NCBI GenBank assembly: GCA_014898415.1 | Contig: RCTD01000007.1 | Location: forward strand, 1,841,625-1,905,624 | Direction: 5' to 3' | Origin: Stromatinia cepivora | Taxonomy: Eukaryota > Ascomycota > Leotiomycetes > Helotiales > Sclerotiniaceae | DNA: 64,000 bases | Shown: piece after piece, positions 21,313 through 34,924 of the stretch | Layout of the letters: each line of letters begins with the position of its first letter | Position numbering within the stretch: the first letter of the stretch is position 1 | Position numbers and translations under genes: made by a program | The notes under the pieces: model-generated | Told to the model about the DNA's origin: nothing | What the model saw: only the letters and a program-made list of their open reading frames with translations | The model's database searches: none

Positions 21313-21774
21313 TAAGGATGGTAAGGATCATATGTCCATTAGTACTCGCACTAGTACCTCGGCATACATCATTATATAGTTCTTCACTCTTTATAGATTC
21401 TAGCTTTTTAGGTAAATCAAAATATATTAATAATCAAAGAGTTCTATATATTCGTTGAGAAACTTTATTTTCTTATATACAATTGTTCTAATACTAATCA
21501 GTTTTTGTTATAGTGATATTATAGATCAAATATTGGGAATTAATATGAAAAGTTATGAGTTCTAAATTTATTTTGATTTTGTTTTTGTAGTTAGATAAAG
21601 ATATTTCGTTGTAAAACGAAGTATTTTTATATTAAAGGATAAATCTTTAATTATTGAACAATTCAAGAGAATTGAAGGATTAAGAATAGTAATTATCTAA
21701 TAGTGAATTTAGAGTTTATTTTTTGATTCAATTATTTTGTATTTATTATATATTTATTAGACAATATAGAGTAT

Positions 21775-21846
21775 TGTCACACCAAAAGTGACGCCACTCT
21801 TGACGAATGGTTAATTGAGTTGATATAGTAATCATTTCCCGTGACA
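21775..21846 (-). mobile_element. 72-bp mobile unit, copy 3, with empty-site partner
   Basis: TGTCACACC...CCCGTGACA, 72 bp, inverted relative to copies 1 and 2. TSD AGTAT is perfect (21770-21774 and 21847-21851). Copia B has the matching site without the insertion at about 35403-35416 (ATAGAATATACATTTG), which shows that 72 bp plus 5 bp were gained here. Confidence 0.92.
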
Positions 21847-22131
21847 AGTATATATTTGAAGAAAATCTAAAAGTAATTTCGAATTTTTTGTTATATTTAT
21901 TTTCTTATAAAAAACTATTTCATTTATTTATTTTATATGAATTGCTGGTTATATATGAAATTAATCAATTCGATTTGATTAATTTTATTATTCTAATTGT
22001 TCTGTTCATTTCGATCAAATCTGTTTCGATCAAATCCGATTATCTTGATCAAATTTTGATCAATTTGGTCAATTTGGTCAATTTTGGTCAATTTTGGTTA
22101 ATTTTGGTCAATTTGATCGATTCGATTAATC

Positions 22132-22301
22132 TGTTACGTATACGTACAACGTGATCGATTCGAGCCCTAGTCGGAATGCAGTATTCCCCGAATAGGCTAA
22201 GTGAGCTCTCGGTCTATATATATATAATCATATAGTTTTACCTTTCGATCTATAGCTTTTAATTCTAAGAGATACTCAAGTTATTCGACCATTGTATTAT
22301 A
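22132..22301 (+). repeat. 5' LTR of gag-only element
   Basis: 170 bp, pairing with 23773-23942. Contains TCGAGCCCTAGTCGGAATGC and CCCCGAATAG.. blocks that are conserved in the other LTR. Confidence 0.85.
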
Positions 22302-22539
22302 TTATTAAAAACTCCTCGAAATAAGAAATCGAGTAATATATACATATACTCAAGCTTATATATATTCTGTAAGTTCTAGGTATATGCTTATACTTTTATT
22401 TATATGTATATACTCATGATATAACTTATAAAGTTATCTTCCCTTTATTAAAACTCTTTTTGAAAGGATCTTTTGTAACCTTTTAAAAATATTCATATTT
22501 GAACAGCGTTCTCTTCGATTTTATTTCATTTCTTAGCAA

Positions 22540-23693
22540 TGGAATCAATTAATTTTACAATCAGCGAATTACAAGTCGAAATGATATAACAATATAAAAA
22601 GATTGCTTTCCTATATTTTTTATTCCTAACTCAATTAAACCCCACTCCAAAACCTTACCTTCCCGATCCGAAAAAATTCAATGGAAATATATAAAAATTC
22701 GATATCTGATTTCCTTCAATTAAAACTAAACTTTAAGTAAATGGTATTGCAATTAGTAATTCCATTGCTCAATTTTATTATATTTATTTTAATCTTGAAT
22801 CTCAAATTCAAACTATAATATTGTTACAATTTTCGTCCGTCGATCAGACTACTCTCTTTGATTATAATATAATTCTTAATCAACTCTTTAGAGTTTATAA
22901 TAATTTTAACAAGATTCAAAAAGCTAAAGATTATCTTTATACTTTGAAACAAGATACTAATTCATTATATATTTATATTGCAAAATTTGAAAGGATTTTA
23001 TACAAAGCTTATGATCAAAATTGGCCCGATTCGAATAAGATATCGATTTTCTGCAATGAGCTCAATTCAACTTTATGCAATCGGCTTGCTCAATAATTCA
23101 GCTTACCTCATTCCTATCCTGAATTTGTATAAGTTATATAACAATTAGTTATTCATTCGATCAATAGTTTTACCCTTAATGGAGTTATTAATTTTACTCC
23201 CTATATATTGCAACGTTCTAGTTCTTATTCTCAAAATTGTTCTGATCTAATAGATGTATCTGGTATCAATCATATCTTAGGTATATTCGATTCCGATCTC
23301 ATTCTAGCATCATTACCAAAGGTAGCCCTTCGGCTTCAACGATTGAGAGCTCCCGAATTCATTCTACAAAAACGAACTCGCTTCCGTAAAGAGAACAGAT
23401 ATATATGATATGGGTCCCTATATCATTAAATTCGTATTTGCCATTTGGATCCATATAATAATATATATAATTCATTTAACCCAATTAGTCATCCTACACT
23501 AGCTACTTTGAACGATAACGATAATGATACAGATTCAGAATGGGATAAAGAAAGGATAGAAAAGGAATTGAAGGCTTTAATGTATTTGGAAAACATAATC
23601 GATGGACATATTTTTTTTGATCAAATAAAGAAAGCGATGGACGCCATTGAATTTATATATTTGGCTGAATTGATGAATAAAATTAATGATTCA
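22540..23693 (+). pseudogene. Retrotransposon gag relic with CCHC box
   Basis: Starts MESINFTISELQVEM at 22540; the next part has LPDPKKFNGN, matching the P..FDG..KF..W opening of retrotransposon gag domains. The open part 22821-23096 shows the typical helical gag core (LFRVYNNFNKIQKAKDYLYT, then DTNSLYIYIAKFERILY). A CX2CX4HX4C knuckle is at 23400-23441; its first two Cys are now Tyr (TGT to TAT) while His and the last Cys remain. An acidic tail (NDNDTDSEW) ends at 23693. Three in-frame interruptions make it non-functional as read. Confidence 0.8.
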
Positions 23694-23772
23694 TAATTGT
23701 GATTGTTTTCGGATTCTTTTATATTATTCGTTTAAAGTGTTCAGAATGAACTTTTATATAAAGGGGGGGTAA

Positions 23773-23942
23773 TGTTACATATACATATAACATAATCGAT
23801 TCGAGCCCTAATCGGAATATGGCATTCCCCGAATAAACTAAGTGAGCTTTCGGCCTGTGTATATATAATTATGTAGTTCTACCTTTCGATCTGTAGCTTT
23901 TAATTCTAAGAGATACTCAAGTTATTCGGCCGTTGTATCACA
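23773..23942 (+). repeat. 3' LTR of gag-only element
   Basis: 170 bp, begins TGTTACATATACATATAACA and ends GTTGTATCACA, followed by the TSD copy TAATC. Confidence 0.85.
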
Positions 23943-24229
23943 TAATCAATTCCAATCTCGAAATATTCCCAGGATTTAATAATATTATATATAATATAAA
24001 TATAATTTTATTAAAGTATATGTTTTGTATATTATGAATCTGTATTTAAACTTTTTTTAAGATTGTTTTAAAAATCTTGTAATGATCAATTTTGATATAA
24101 TCCGAAAATATATAACAATTATTACTATAATAATTATAGTAGATACATTTGAGTACTTCTTTATAATCCTTCATTTTAAAAGGATCTGAATCTCATTATC
24201 ATTAATATCAATTATTTTATATATTAGAA

Positions 24230-27200
24230 ATGAAAAATATAATGAATAAATAGATAAATAGAAGTATAATTAAATTATATTTATAAAAGAAAACCTTTAG
24301 GAAATCATCGATTTTTGTAAATTCAAATTAGAGTTTTATATGATATATAATTATATCGATAAGGATTTATAAGGCAATTATTGTAACGATTTTGCAAACT
24401 TCAGAATTGAATATTTCAAATTTGTTAATTTAAAGATTATATTTAGATTATGTATTGAATTGAAAATAGATGATTTGTTTATCAAGAAGATGATATAATA
24501 TATAGAATTGATAATTAGTGAAGTATTGATCGAAATGTTTTATATTTTATATATATTATAATTAAATAATCAAATTCGAGAAGCAATGATGGATCGATAC
24601 TTCTAATTTCGATCAAAAACTATTTTAAATCAAATCAAGGTATTTAATAATAATATATATCTGGATATTATCTTTGAAGATTTAATATCTTTATTTAATT
24701 TTTAAAGAAAAGAATAATTTGTATAAATGAATGTAAGGTAATTATTTTTAATATAATATAAGGGAATTCAATCATTATAATTGAGTAAAAAATCGGGATT
24801 TTATATATTCAAAGAACTTTTATATAATGAATTTCAAGATCCAGGATGGAAATAATGTTTAGTATTATCAAAATCATTATATGATAATAATATATTATTT
24901 GAAGATGAAAAATTATCGAATAGAAAGAAATCTATTGATAATAATGGATTATTAAATAGATTATTCAATGATGGAAAATCTTTAAATAATAATAAATATT
25001 TCGGAAACGATTGTAAAGTAGATGATATAGATTAAAATGATATTTATATATATTTTTATAGAAATAATGGAGGAAAAAGAGATCTATTTAATAATGGAGA
25101 AAATAATGATTTAGGAAATTATAAAGATAAATTATTCGATTATATACAAAACGATAATATTGATTATGATTTCAGAAATTTTGAGAAATTTTATAATAAT
25201 GTTAATAAATATATTGATTAAGATGATAACTTTGATTACAAATATACTATTTTTTTAATTATTATAAAATAATCGATATTCATTTAAATTTTTATATAAG
25301 AATGTTTTCTATAATATTAAAGAAGGAGGTTTTTATATTTTATTATTCGAATTTCAATTATATTCTTAATATAATGGAAAGTATCTATGAAATGATGAAA
25401 ATATCTTTCGAAGAAGAAGAGTATTAATATGGATTCATAGAGAAATAGGATTATATGATATTCAAAGTAATTATTGTATAGTGTGAAAGAGGTATGTCGA
25501 GATACATGCGTCCCGATAGCACGCTGCAAGGGGAAATGGGGATTGGAATTGATCAGATTACATTGTAAAGGCTTCAAGTAGTAAAACTAGTAGGTTTAGA
25601 TAATGGTTTGGATTGTACACAAATAGAATACAAAAAAGATTAATGGAAAAACAATTAATTTCATCAAGGAGAGGAGAACAGAGCTCTCTCTTATATCTAA
25701 TTACGAAGAGTTATATGACCATATGACTACGAACTAGCTATATATTAGACCTTGACATCCCAACTTTCTCACAATAGAATTCTGGAAAATCAATAATAGA
25801 ATATTTAGATATTATGATTATTAAATTTTAGTATCTTTAAAAAGGTTTATCAAAAGAATTTCAAATAGTTATATATATTTAGAAAAAGATTTTTAATATG
25901 TTAAATTATATATTAGTATATAGTTAAGTATATTATCAATCTTTAAAATCTGTAATCGGATTTATTAAAGATTTATAAAGTTTTATCTTTATATATAAGA
26001 AATTATATCCAAATGAAAACAAAATATTTTATATAGATTAAATATACAATCAGAAAAACCCTAGATATAATTGTAAATATAAATCCAATTAATGATTTTT
26101 TATTTGATCAAAAGGAATTAAAAGATGCTTTGTTTGTAAGAAAAAAAACTATTGATTAAACAAATATATAGAAATTGAATAAATTGAATCGAAATATAGA
26201 TATAGGGAATTATTTAAAGGTAATGATAAGGATTTCGGATTATATTTCGAATAATATATTATCGAATATAAAGAAACTTTATTAGATATCGATATTAATA
26301 AAGAATTTGTAATATATATTCAAAACGATTTAAAGAAGGATATAAAGGATAATGATTCAGAGTATATTTGGATTTTATTTTGTGGATCGATTAATGGAAA
26401 GAAAGTTATAATGAATTTATTTGATAAAATAATAATATATATTTTAATTAGCCTTATTAATGAATCAATTAATAAGATTAAAGGATACAAAGTTTCTTTT
26501 TGAGATATAATAATAAAGAGTTTAGAGTATTATTGTTGATATAGGAGTATCCCAATAATCTATAATAGAATTCAAATAATATTAAATATATCAAAAAGAT
26601 ATCAAAAATATCAAATTGAATATAGATAAAATAGGAATTGTAAAAGTAATATTTAGAATCGAAAAGGCTGAATCAATTGAATCGATTCAATTGAATTTAT
26701 TTTCAGGATTTATCGAATTTTATATTATGGAATTAGAAATACTATTTTTATTATTGTTATAGGATATAGATCGATTTGGAGTATAGTATAATAATATCAT
26801 TGATATATTTATATTATCAATTGTAAAGTATTTTTGTATTTGTAAATTCAAGTATATAATATTATTCTGGAATATAAAGATTCAATAGTTTATATAAATA
26901 TTTATTGATATAAATGATTGTTATTTAATTGAATCGGAAAAATAAAGATTGTATTGTTATTTCGGTTATTCATTTGTAAATAGATTCTATCGAGTTCTTC
27001 GATATATGGATTATATAGATATTATTCAGAGAGATTTCGAAAGATTTACAAAATTTTATGAATATTATCAAAAATACAGAAAATCCTTAAGCAGATTTAA
27101 ATTCAATTTTTGTAATAATATTGAATTTAATTATTCGATTATAATTGATATTATATATTATTGATAAAGGAATTAGATTTTAAGTAGTATAATAATTCAA

Positions 27201-29760
27201 TAGTATTAATACAAAATATATATAAGATAAATCAAGAATATACTGGATAGATATATATCTAAATTTATTAGATTATATTATTTATAATATCGGGAAAAAT
27301 TTTGTGAGTAAAGAATTCAAATAATATATCGAAATAATGGTAATCATTATGAAAAGTGTATTTATCGAAGTGTATTAATCAATCGGGATAATTCAATATT
27401 ATTATCAAATTATTCGATGTGTATATAATATTATCGAGAAAGAATTTAAGGGTATTGGAATAACAAAAGAATCGGTATTGTAAATGGTAATGAAAGCAAT
27501 CAATAATATTGTTGGTCTTGATGGAATTGTATTTACTTTTTTAATATTTGGAGTATATTTATAAATAAACAAATTCGATTTATTAGTATTCAATATTCAA
27601 TAATGATTCAATGCAATTAAGAGAGTAAGTAATAAGATCAAAAAGCTTTAAATTAAAAGACAAATAGCAGATATATTAAATCAATGTAATAATCCAAATA
27701 TAATTCTAATTTACAAATTATTAATTAATTTAAAGATAGGAGTATAAAAAGAAGAAAACAATCAAATTATTAGATAAACAAAATTATTTATATTATTATA
27801 AATCGAGAGCGAAATTTGTATAATTCAATTACCAAATGGATTTATAATCTTTCGATTTATAATAATGAAATTTTATATAATCGAAATAGTAATATTAGTG
27901 GAATTTATTGTATAAATAAAATCTATTGTAATAGAATAAATCCTTTAGGAAATATTCTTGAAAGATTTCGAAATTGTTTTTTAGAAGAAATTTAAGATTA
28001 TTTTAAAAAACATAATAGAAGTGAATTTTAGTATTCTTTAAATAATTGTTTTATTAATAAGAATATTATATAGTATAATAAATATAATACTAATCAAAAT
28101 TATAATAATATATTTCATTAAAAATATAATGGAAATACCGGATATCGCTATTTATTTTCAAAATAATGAAAAATAAAATATTATTGATATCTTCGATGAA
28201 AATCTATTAATTTACAAAGAATCAAGAAAGAAAAAGATCAATAGTTTAATAGAAAATAATATATTCGAAATTGTATAATAAATAGATATATTAGAAGGTA
28301 TACAAATATTCAAATTAAGATTTATTGATAAGATTAAAAACGAAGATATTAAAAAAGTATTTCCAAAATCAAGATTTATAATCCAGGTATAAAATGATAT
28401 AGAAAGAGGAACAATATTAATATAATTATTTATAATTCAATAAGTAAATCAATATTTGATATTAAGTATTATAATTATTTTGTCATCAATTATATAAATA
28501 ATTTTGTATATAAAAGATATTATTCAAGTTTATATATAAGTAATATTCAATCTAATACAATTATTCTATATCCAATTATCCAAGGAAATAGAATTCCTGA
28601 AAAGAATACTACTACAAATAATCAAATCATTATATAATATATCAAAGACTAAAAATCATTGATTTGACATTTATTATAATCATTATCTTATTGTATTTTA
28701 AATGATTCAATTAATTTATAATTCTTGTTTAATATATATTAAATAAAAAGATGAAGTATTTGGATTAATAAAATTTTATATAAATAATATAATTATTATA
28801 GTTAATAAAGTATTCGCAAATAAAGAACAAAGAGAATTCGAAAATATAAAGTTTTTTGTAAAGAATCAATAAATCTTATTATCTAAAAACTCCTTCAAAT
28901 TCAATGGAATTGTTATTACTCAAATAAATAATGATTTTATTTATATTAATTAGAAAAAGCAATATATAAATCTATAATTCGTTAAAATATAATTAATCGA
29001 TATTTATAATACAAAAGGCAAAGTTCAAAAAAGCGTAATTCCAAAGAATCAATATATTGTTCAATATACAAAAGAAATTTATATTTCGATAATATATCAA
29101 TCAAAAGTATTATTCGCTTTTTCTTTTGTTATTCAGATTATTAATCCCAAAAAGGAAAATGCGAAATTGATGAATAAAACAATCCAATAATACATAAATA
29201 ATTCAATCAAAGGATTGAAATTCATATTATTCGATTTCGATTTATTGAAACTAATAATATTCATAGATATATCATTCGTTAATAATCGAAATCTATCCTT
29301 GTAAATCGAATATATTATTATATTAATAAATAAGAATAATAAAGTGAATCTAATTCATTTATTATCTATCAAATACAAAAGAATTATTAGGAATATATTA
29401 GTATCGGAACTTTATGGTATAATTTTAGGATTCGATATTAATACAATATTCAAAAGTATTATTAGAAGTATATTACTAAAGTAGAAAGTATTATTAGTTA
29501 TATATATAAATTCGAAATCATTTTATGATTATCTTATGAAACTAGGTTCAATTTGAAAGAAAAGATTAATGATCGATTTAATGATTTTGTGATAATTGTA
29601 TGAATAGAAGGAGATAATGGAAATCAAATGGATTGATGAAGAATCTAATCTTGCTAATATAATAACGAAGGCAAAACTATACTAAACTTTCAAAGATCTT
29701 GTAAAGAATAATATAATCAAAGTTAAAGTCATAAAATAGATAAAAAGATTAAAATATAAT
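24230..29760 (+). pseudogene. Copia A gag-pol relic
   Basis: It aligns with copy B. Order: Asn-rich gag (to about 25430), interrupted by a solo LTR at 25482; protease with IVDIGVSQ near 26533; GAG-pre-integrase/integrase near 26949-27600 (FRVLRYMDYIDI, RFKFNFCNNIEFNYS then an integrase DIIY); RT near 28250-28970; RNase H near 29150-29700. Stops and frameshifts are frequent. The polyprotein would make a virus-like particle, cut itself, copy RNA and integrate; this copy cannot. Confidence 0.8.
25482..25773 (+). mobile_element. Solo LTR, family H copy 1 (292 bp)
   Basis: TGTGAAAGAGGTATGTCGAG...CAACTTTCTCACA. Copy B has the empty site (TTATTATATAGAACC near 37209), showing a duplication of at least ATAG. 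There is no internal region, so the element was probably reduced by LTR-LTR recombination. A second copy, inverted, is at 56778-57068. It is much less RIP-mutated than its host element, hence probably a late arrival. Confidence 0.85.
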
Positions 29761-29976
29761 AAAAAGAAAATGATATAAGTATAGGAATCAAAGAACGAAT
29801 GCAAAACAAAAACTATTATAAGTATATATTCAGTTTATTAGATATATAATTATTTTATGTATAGATTGATTTGAATAAAGAAACAAAACAAGAATTAGGA
29901 TTGAAAAGAATATTTATTTATTAGGTATATATATTCCTAGAGTATATGATATTTCGATTTTAAGAGAAATTGTTAG

Positions 29977-30210
29977 TATCGGAATATGAATCATATATAT
30001 AGTAAGGATGATAATGATAATAAGAATGGTAAGGATGATAAGGATTATGTATCTATTAATGTTTGTATTAGTGTTTTGGTATGTATTATTATATAGTTCT
30101 TTATCTTTTATAGATTCTATTTTTTTAAATAAATCAAAATGTATTAATAACTAAAGAGTTCTATACGTTCGTTGAGAAGCTTCACTTCCCTGTGTATAGT
30201 TGTCTCGACA
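29977..30210 (+). repeat. 3' LTR of copia A
   Basis: Begins TATCGGAATATGAATCA, ends TTGTCTCGACA; 234 bp, longer than the 208-bp LTRs of copy B through an internal GATGATAATGATAATAAG-like duplication near 30010-30030. Confidence 0.85.
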
Positions 30211-30215
30211 AAACG

Positions 30216-31386
30216 AATTTGTTTTTAAATTATTAATAAAATTATAATAAGATCTATTTACTAAACTCAAAATCCAAATTTTCAAATATAATAAAATTGT
30301 TCTTTGGTTTTTTAAGATTGTTTTAAAAACTATAATATATTTTTCTTAATTATATAAATTATAATTTCTTTTATTTCGATAATTGTTCTAATATTTTAAA
30401 TATAATTGTTGATATTGATAATAATAATATTATATTTGAATAATTCAGAATTTATAATAATGATTTTAGTTTTTCTGAATATAAATAATGATATTCAATC
30501 AATATCTTTTTGTTTCTTCTTAAATCGATTATTAATTATTAAATAAAAGTATAATACTTTTATTTAATTTGATAATAATAATTATCTTTATTATAATTAT
30601 CGAATATCTCTTCGAAGATTTATTTTTATATTGATTCTTTTTTATTATTTTCTTTTTCGAGTATTTTATTCTTTGTAATCTTTGATTCTGATTTATTAAT
30701 CATCGATTGTTTTTGGAAACGAAATATTGAATGAATTAGTATCAAAAATAAATAATAGAATATTAAGAAGATTCGAATGTTTTCTAATAATTTGATTAAA
30801 TAAGATCAATAATAAACTTTTGATATTTTATAAAAATCAATCTATTGATTATTTAATTTCTTTACTTTTCAGAATGTTTTTATATTTTTTATATTAATAT
30901 AAATCTTTTATTTTTTTTATATATTTTAACAAATATAATCTATTTTTATTTATAAATTCTTTATAAAATATAATCAATTATTTTATTAAAATTTATAATT
31001 ATTTCAGAATATATTCTATTAATTGTTTTATTTCCTTCAAAAAACTTATATTTTTATATTAAAATCATTTTTGATGAATATAATTTGTTGGGTTTTATAT
31101 TGATATATAAATTGAATTTATAATTTGTAAAGAAAAGGAAACAATTTATTATTTCCGATATTAAATTGTTAAAAGTAAATTTAATTAATAGTAATTATTC
31201 TATTTAATTATTTTAATAAAAATTAATAAATATATATAGATATTATTTTAAAATCGAATTTATTTGTTTTATTTGTTTATTGATTTGAAAATAAAAAACA
31301 AAAGAGTACTTTAGAATTATTTTTAATTGTTTAAAAAATTATATCTAAAATCCAGATATAAATTGAATACTTTAATCTAAGATAAT
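30216..31386 (-). pseudogene. Gypsy K: C-terminal integrase half
   Basis: On the minus strand, from 31386 downward, it reads as the second half of a Ty3/gypsy integrase: SIQFISGF, then SFVFYFQINKQIKQINSIL near 31313-31255 (family ...FHPQTDGQTEQ.N..LE), then FTFNN and a GPY/F-type region. The first half lies at 50681-50912; gypsy C inserted between them. The rest toward 30216 is too degraded to assign. Confidence 0.75.
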
Positions 31387-31668
31387 TGTCACGAATCGTG
31401 AACCACAGGAGGCTAACCACGTGATACCTCTTATCTCCCATATCAATTAATGAATTGATCGTCCATATATATATATTACAATTCATACAATTTAATATAG
31501 TAGAATGATAACCCTAATAATGTATATATATAACCCCGCAATTTACAAATGAATATTTGTATATATATATCTAATCACTTTTTACAAATTATAATTCTTT
31601 AATTATAAATTCTAAAGAATATAATTGATCCTGTTTATTCAACTTTATTATAACTTTTATATATTATA
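31387..31668 (+). repeat. 5' LTR of gypsy C
   Basis: Starts TGTCACGAATCGTGAACCAC; CACGTG at 31418-31423. Its 3' part is more mutated than the start (TGCGTCACA has become TATATTATA). Confidence 0.9.
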
Positions 31669-32169
31669 TTATCTATAACTCATTTACAAGTATTCAATCA
31701 TTTAATAATCTTTCAAATAATATTTTATTTTAATAATACCTTTTTAAATGAACTTTTACAAATATTATATCTAAAGAAAAAAGATTTATTCTGATCTAAT
31801 TGATAAAGATATAAATACCTTTAGAAATGTACCATCACTTTTATAATACAACGAATTCCTTTTTCTATATACTCTGAATCTTTGAAAGTATATTTTGAAG
31901 AACCCTTTTTTTTTCCTCAATTATTTTAATAACCCTTCGAAGAAAATATAAATATAGGATTAGATAATGTTATTATTGGAAGAAAGAAGATTAATAAAAA
32001 GAAGATTCCAGTATATAAAGTTAATACTCCCAATGATTCAATTACTTTTTCTGAATCATTATTATAATTATAAGATCTTTATATAATAATTATAAATTTG
32101 AAAAAGGAGAATCGATAATTGAAAACTATGGTAACAATGAGCTTTATAATAATGCAACCTTCTTTTGAA

Positions 32170-34924
32170 CCTTAAGTGATATTTATACAAATATTCAGAT
32201 CAATAATAATATCTGGGACTCCCTTTATTCCTTCAATTGAAACCCAAGAATCTTTATTCAAGCAAATCCGAAAATCCCAAAATCAAAAAAAGAAAACTTT
32301 GATCAAACGATTTAATCATTCAGAGTTCTTCGATGAATTTCCTTTTTTTTCAAAAAATAACGATCTATTTAATAATCAGGGGTCCCTTTATTCAAAGAAC
32401 CAATCTAATCGATTAAGATCGCATTCCTATACTAATTACAATTCACAATAAAATATATATACATCAAAACCCACAAATCTTATTATTAAACTTAACAATG
32501 ATATTAAATCTAAAACTAATTTATAATAATTATTGATTATAGAATAATTCGAACTATATATTATATCATTTAAAAGTGAAATATAATATTGTATATATAT
32601 AATCGATCAAACCGAATCAGAAGTACAAATATATTATCATATTTTTTATATACAAGTGCCCCAATTCATAGTATTCGAATTGATCGAACAATTTACAGCG
32701 ATCTATTAGAACCCGGTCGAAATCGATAATACTCATTTTCAATATAAGATATAAATTATATCTAATATAATTCGATATAATAACTTTCTAGAATAATATA
32801 GGAAATTCAGATTATTTATTATTTAAATAAAGATTATTAATGATAAGATTTTATTTAGGGATCTCAAATAAAAGATTTCCGATTTTCTTTTACAAGCAAT
32901 AATAATATTTATCAAGGATTATAAGATTATAAAAGAACTTATAAATATATTTATTAGAATAAATCAAAATGAAATTTCATTATAAAAACAAAATCGATAT
33001 TGTATTAAACGAAAAGCCTTTATAGCTATTTGTAAATCAATAGCTATTACGAATTCCTTACAATCCTTTCGGAGCTCTAACAATTCCAATTTTGGAATTT
33101 CTATATTCCCGAAATCGTTTCTATTCTGGAATGCCCTTTCCGGATATACCGATTTTACTATATTTAATAACTATTCGAACTTTAAATATTCGTCGTTTTC
33201 TCTTTTTTTTAAAGTAATATATACATCAATACTTTATATCAATAACTTTAATGAAATTGAGACAATATAAAAAGAAACAGAAGAATTCAAAGAATATCGA
33301 AATACCGAAAAAGATTTCAGCTCAAAAACTATAATTGAAATTATGCAGAATACCTATTTAGAAAAAGAAAAGCGTTTAAAACCAAATATTTAAACTCTAT
33401 CTCCATTCTAAATGCTATACAAAATATAAGATTTCTTGATTTAATCAAATTTATAGAAGAAAAAGTATTTATTCTTTCTTGCAATCTTTCGAAAAATAAT
33501 TACATTTATCGATCAAAAGTATTTATTGATTTTAAAACAAATAAATTTGCTTTTATTAATATTATATTCCTTATTTATTTATTTCTTATATTTAAATCAA
33601 GAATTATACTATTTGAAATTTTAATCAAAATTAAAAAGTATAATGATATATAAAGTTATATTATTATCTATTTCATATTTTTTAATTTAATGGTCGATAA
33701 TTATAAACAATCTTTTATTTTTTTCTTTATTATTGAATTAAGAAATTATAATATTATTTTAAATAAACTTTGATTATTAAAAATTTAAACAAAATTTGAT
33801 TACTTTAATCGATATCTTGAATAATTTAAAAAGAAATCCTATATCATTTTTTATTCGAATAATTTTTTTATTATTCAATTATCCTTTTATAAACAAAAGA
33901 TCGATTAATTAGTTCAACAAAATACTAATCGATGAAATAACCAATTCAAGGAATATTGAAATCGAAAAGATTTATAATTGAACAAATCAATCACAATTGA
34001 TAATATATAATAAAAACCTTTAAATATAAATATAATATAAATTCTTATTGAAAAAGAAGAAATCCTGATTTCTTTCAAATTCAATCCATTTCCTTTTCAA
34101 TCAATTATATCATTATTACAAATCTATAAATACCTTTCCTATATATCACCTGAAATCCTCAATCTATATACATTCAAATCCGATAAATTCCAATTAGAAT
34201 ACAAAAAAGATAAACAAATTGAACTCTTTATTATTATTCTGAAAAAACTCGATAATATAATAAACTCCTAACGAAACGAACGATATACAAAAGAAAGAAT
34301 ATTAATTATTCTAATCGAATTCAAGAATACAAAAATTCAAAAGAAATTTGATCGAGTATTGATCGAAATCGATTTAGAATTTGAAATATTATTTGAATAT
34401 CGATAATATTATCGAACTTTTTCCAAATATAAATTAAACATTTTGCTTCTTAACCGATCTTATAATTATAAAATCATATTAAAAGATAAAAAAGAATAAA
34501 CCTTGTATTATAGCCCGTTTTACAAAATATCCCTGGAATAATTGGAAATCGTTAAAGAATATATTATGGATAATTTTAATAAAGATTTTATTGAATTTAA
34601 TTAAGCTTTTTATATTATATTTATTCTATTTATCAAGAAACTTAATAATAATTTGAAATTCTATATAAACTTTAAATTATTGAATTCCTTGATATATAAG
34701 AATCGATATCCCTTCCCTTTAATCAACGAAACATTTTCTCGGCTTTTCAATACTAAAATCTTTACCAAACTCGATATTCATCAAACTTTCCATTATATAA
34801 AAATGGATCCTGTTTCGGAAGAATATATTACTTTTCGAATCTGATATAGATTATACAAATACAAGATCGTATTATTCGGATTAACGAATAATCTTGTAAT
34901 CTATTAGTGTTATATAAATGATAT
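32170..34924 (+). pseudogene. Gypsy C gag and N-terminal RT
   Basis: An open patch at 32176-32451 (IETQESLFKQIRKSQNQKKK, then RLRSHSYTNYN) lies in the gag region. Positions 34653-34844 encode the RT fingers and palm, FKLLNSLIYKNRYPFPLIN and IFTKLDIHQTFHYIKMDP, matching the gypsy motifs DYR.LN..T..NRYPLPLI and FTKLD...AFH.IR. The frame ends at the copia B insertion (TSD GATAT), immediately before the YLDD box, which continues at 41690. Confidence 0.82.

Larger units (their letters stand above)
19102..21493 (+). repeat. 5' LTR of copia A, split by a DNA transposon
   Basis: LTR parts are 19102-19129 and 21315-21493. Joined at one TA they match the uninterrupted LTRs at 29977-30210 and 34925-35132. 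A CACGTG palindrome is at 19117-19122. Confidence 0.85.
22132..23942 (+). mobile_element. Compact gag-only LTR element, 1811 bp
   Basis: Two 170-bp LTRs (22132-22301 and 23773-23942) begin TGTTACRTATACRTA and end in RTTGTATYAYA. TSD TAATC is perfect (22127-22131 and 23943-23947). The 1.47-kb interior holds a gag-like gene with a CCHC knuckle and nothing resembling protease, RT or integrase. A G-run (AAGGGGGGGT, 23761-23770) just before the 3' LTR is a plausible polypurine tract. It must have depended on another element's pol. The LTRs differ mainly by RIP-type changes. Confidence 0.9.
19102..30210 (+). mobile_element. Ty1/copia element A (copia-1 family) with four nested insertions
   Basis: The outer ends are TATCGAAATA (RIP form of TGTCGGAATA) and CTCGACA. 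TSD AAACA (19097-19101) and AAACG (30211-30215) differ by one G-to-A change. Nested inside are the pogo-type element 19130-21312, a 72-bp unit 21775-21846, the gag-only element 22132-23942 and solo LTR 25482-25773. Without them it would be close in size to copy B (34925-41684, 6760 bp), with which it aligns throughout. It is inactive. Confidence 0.9.
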
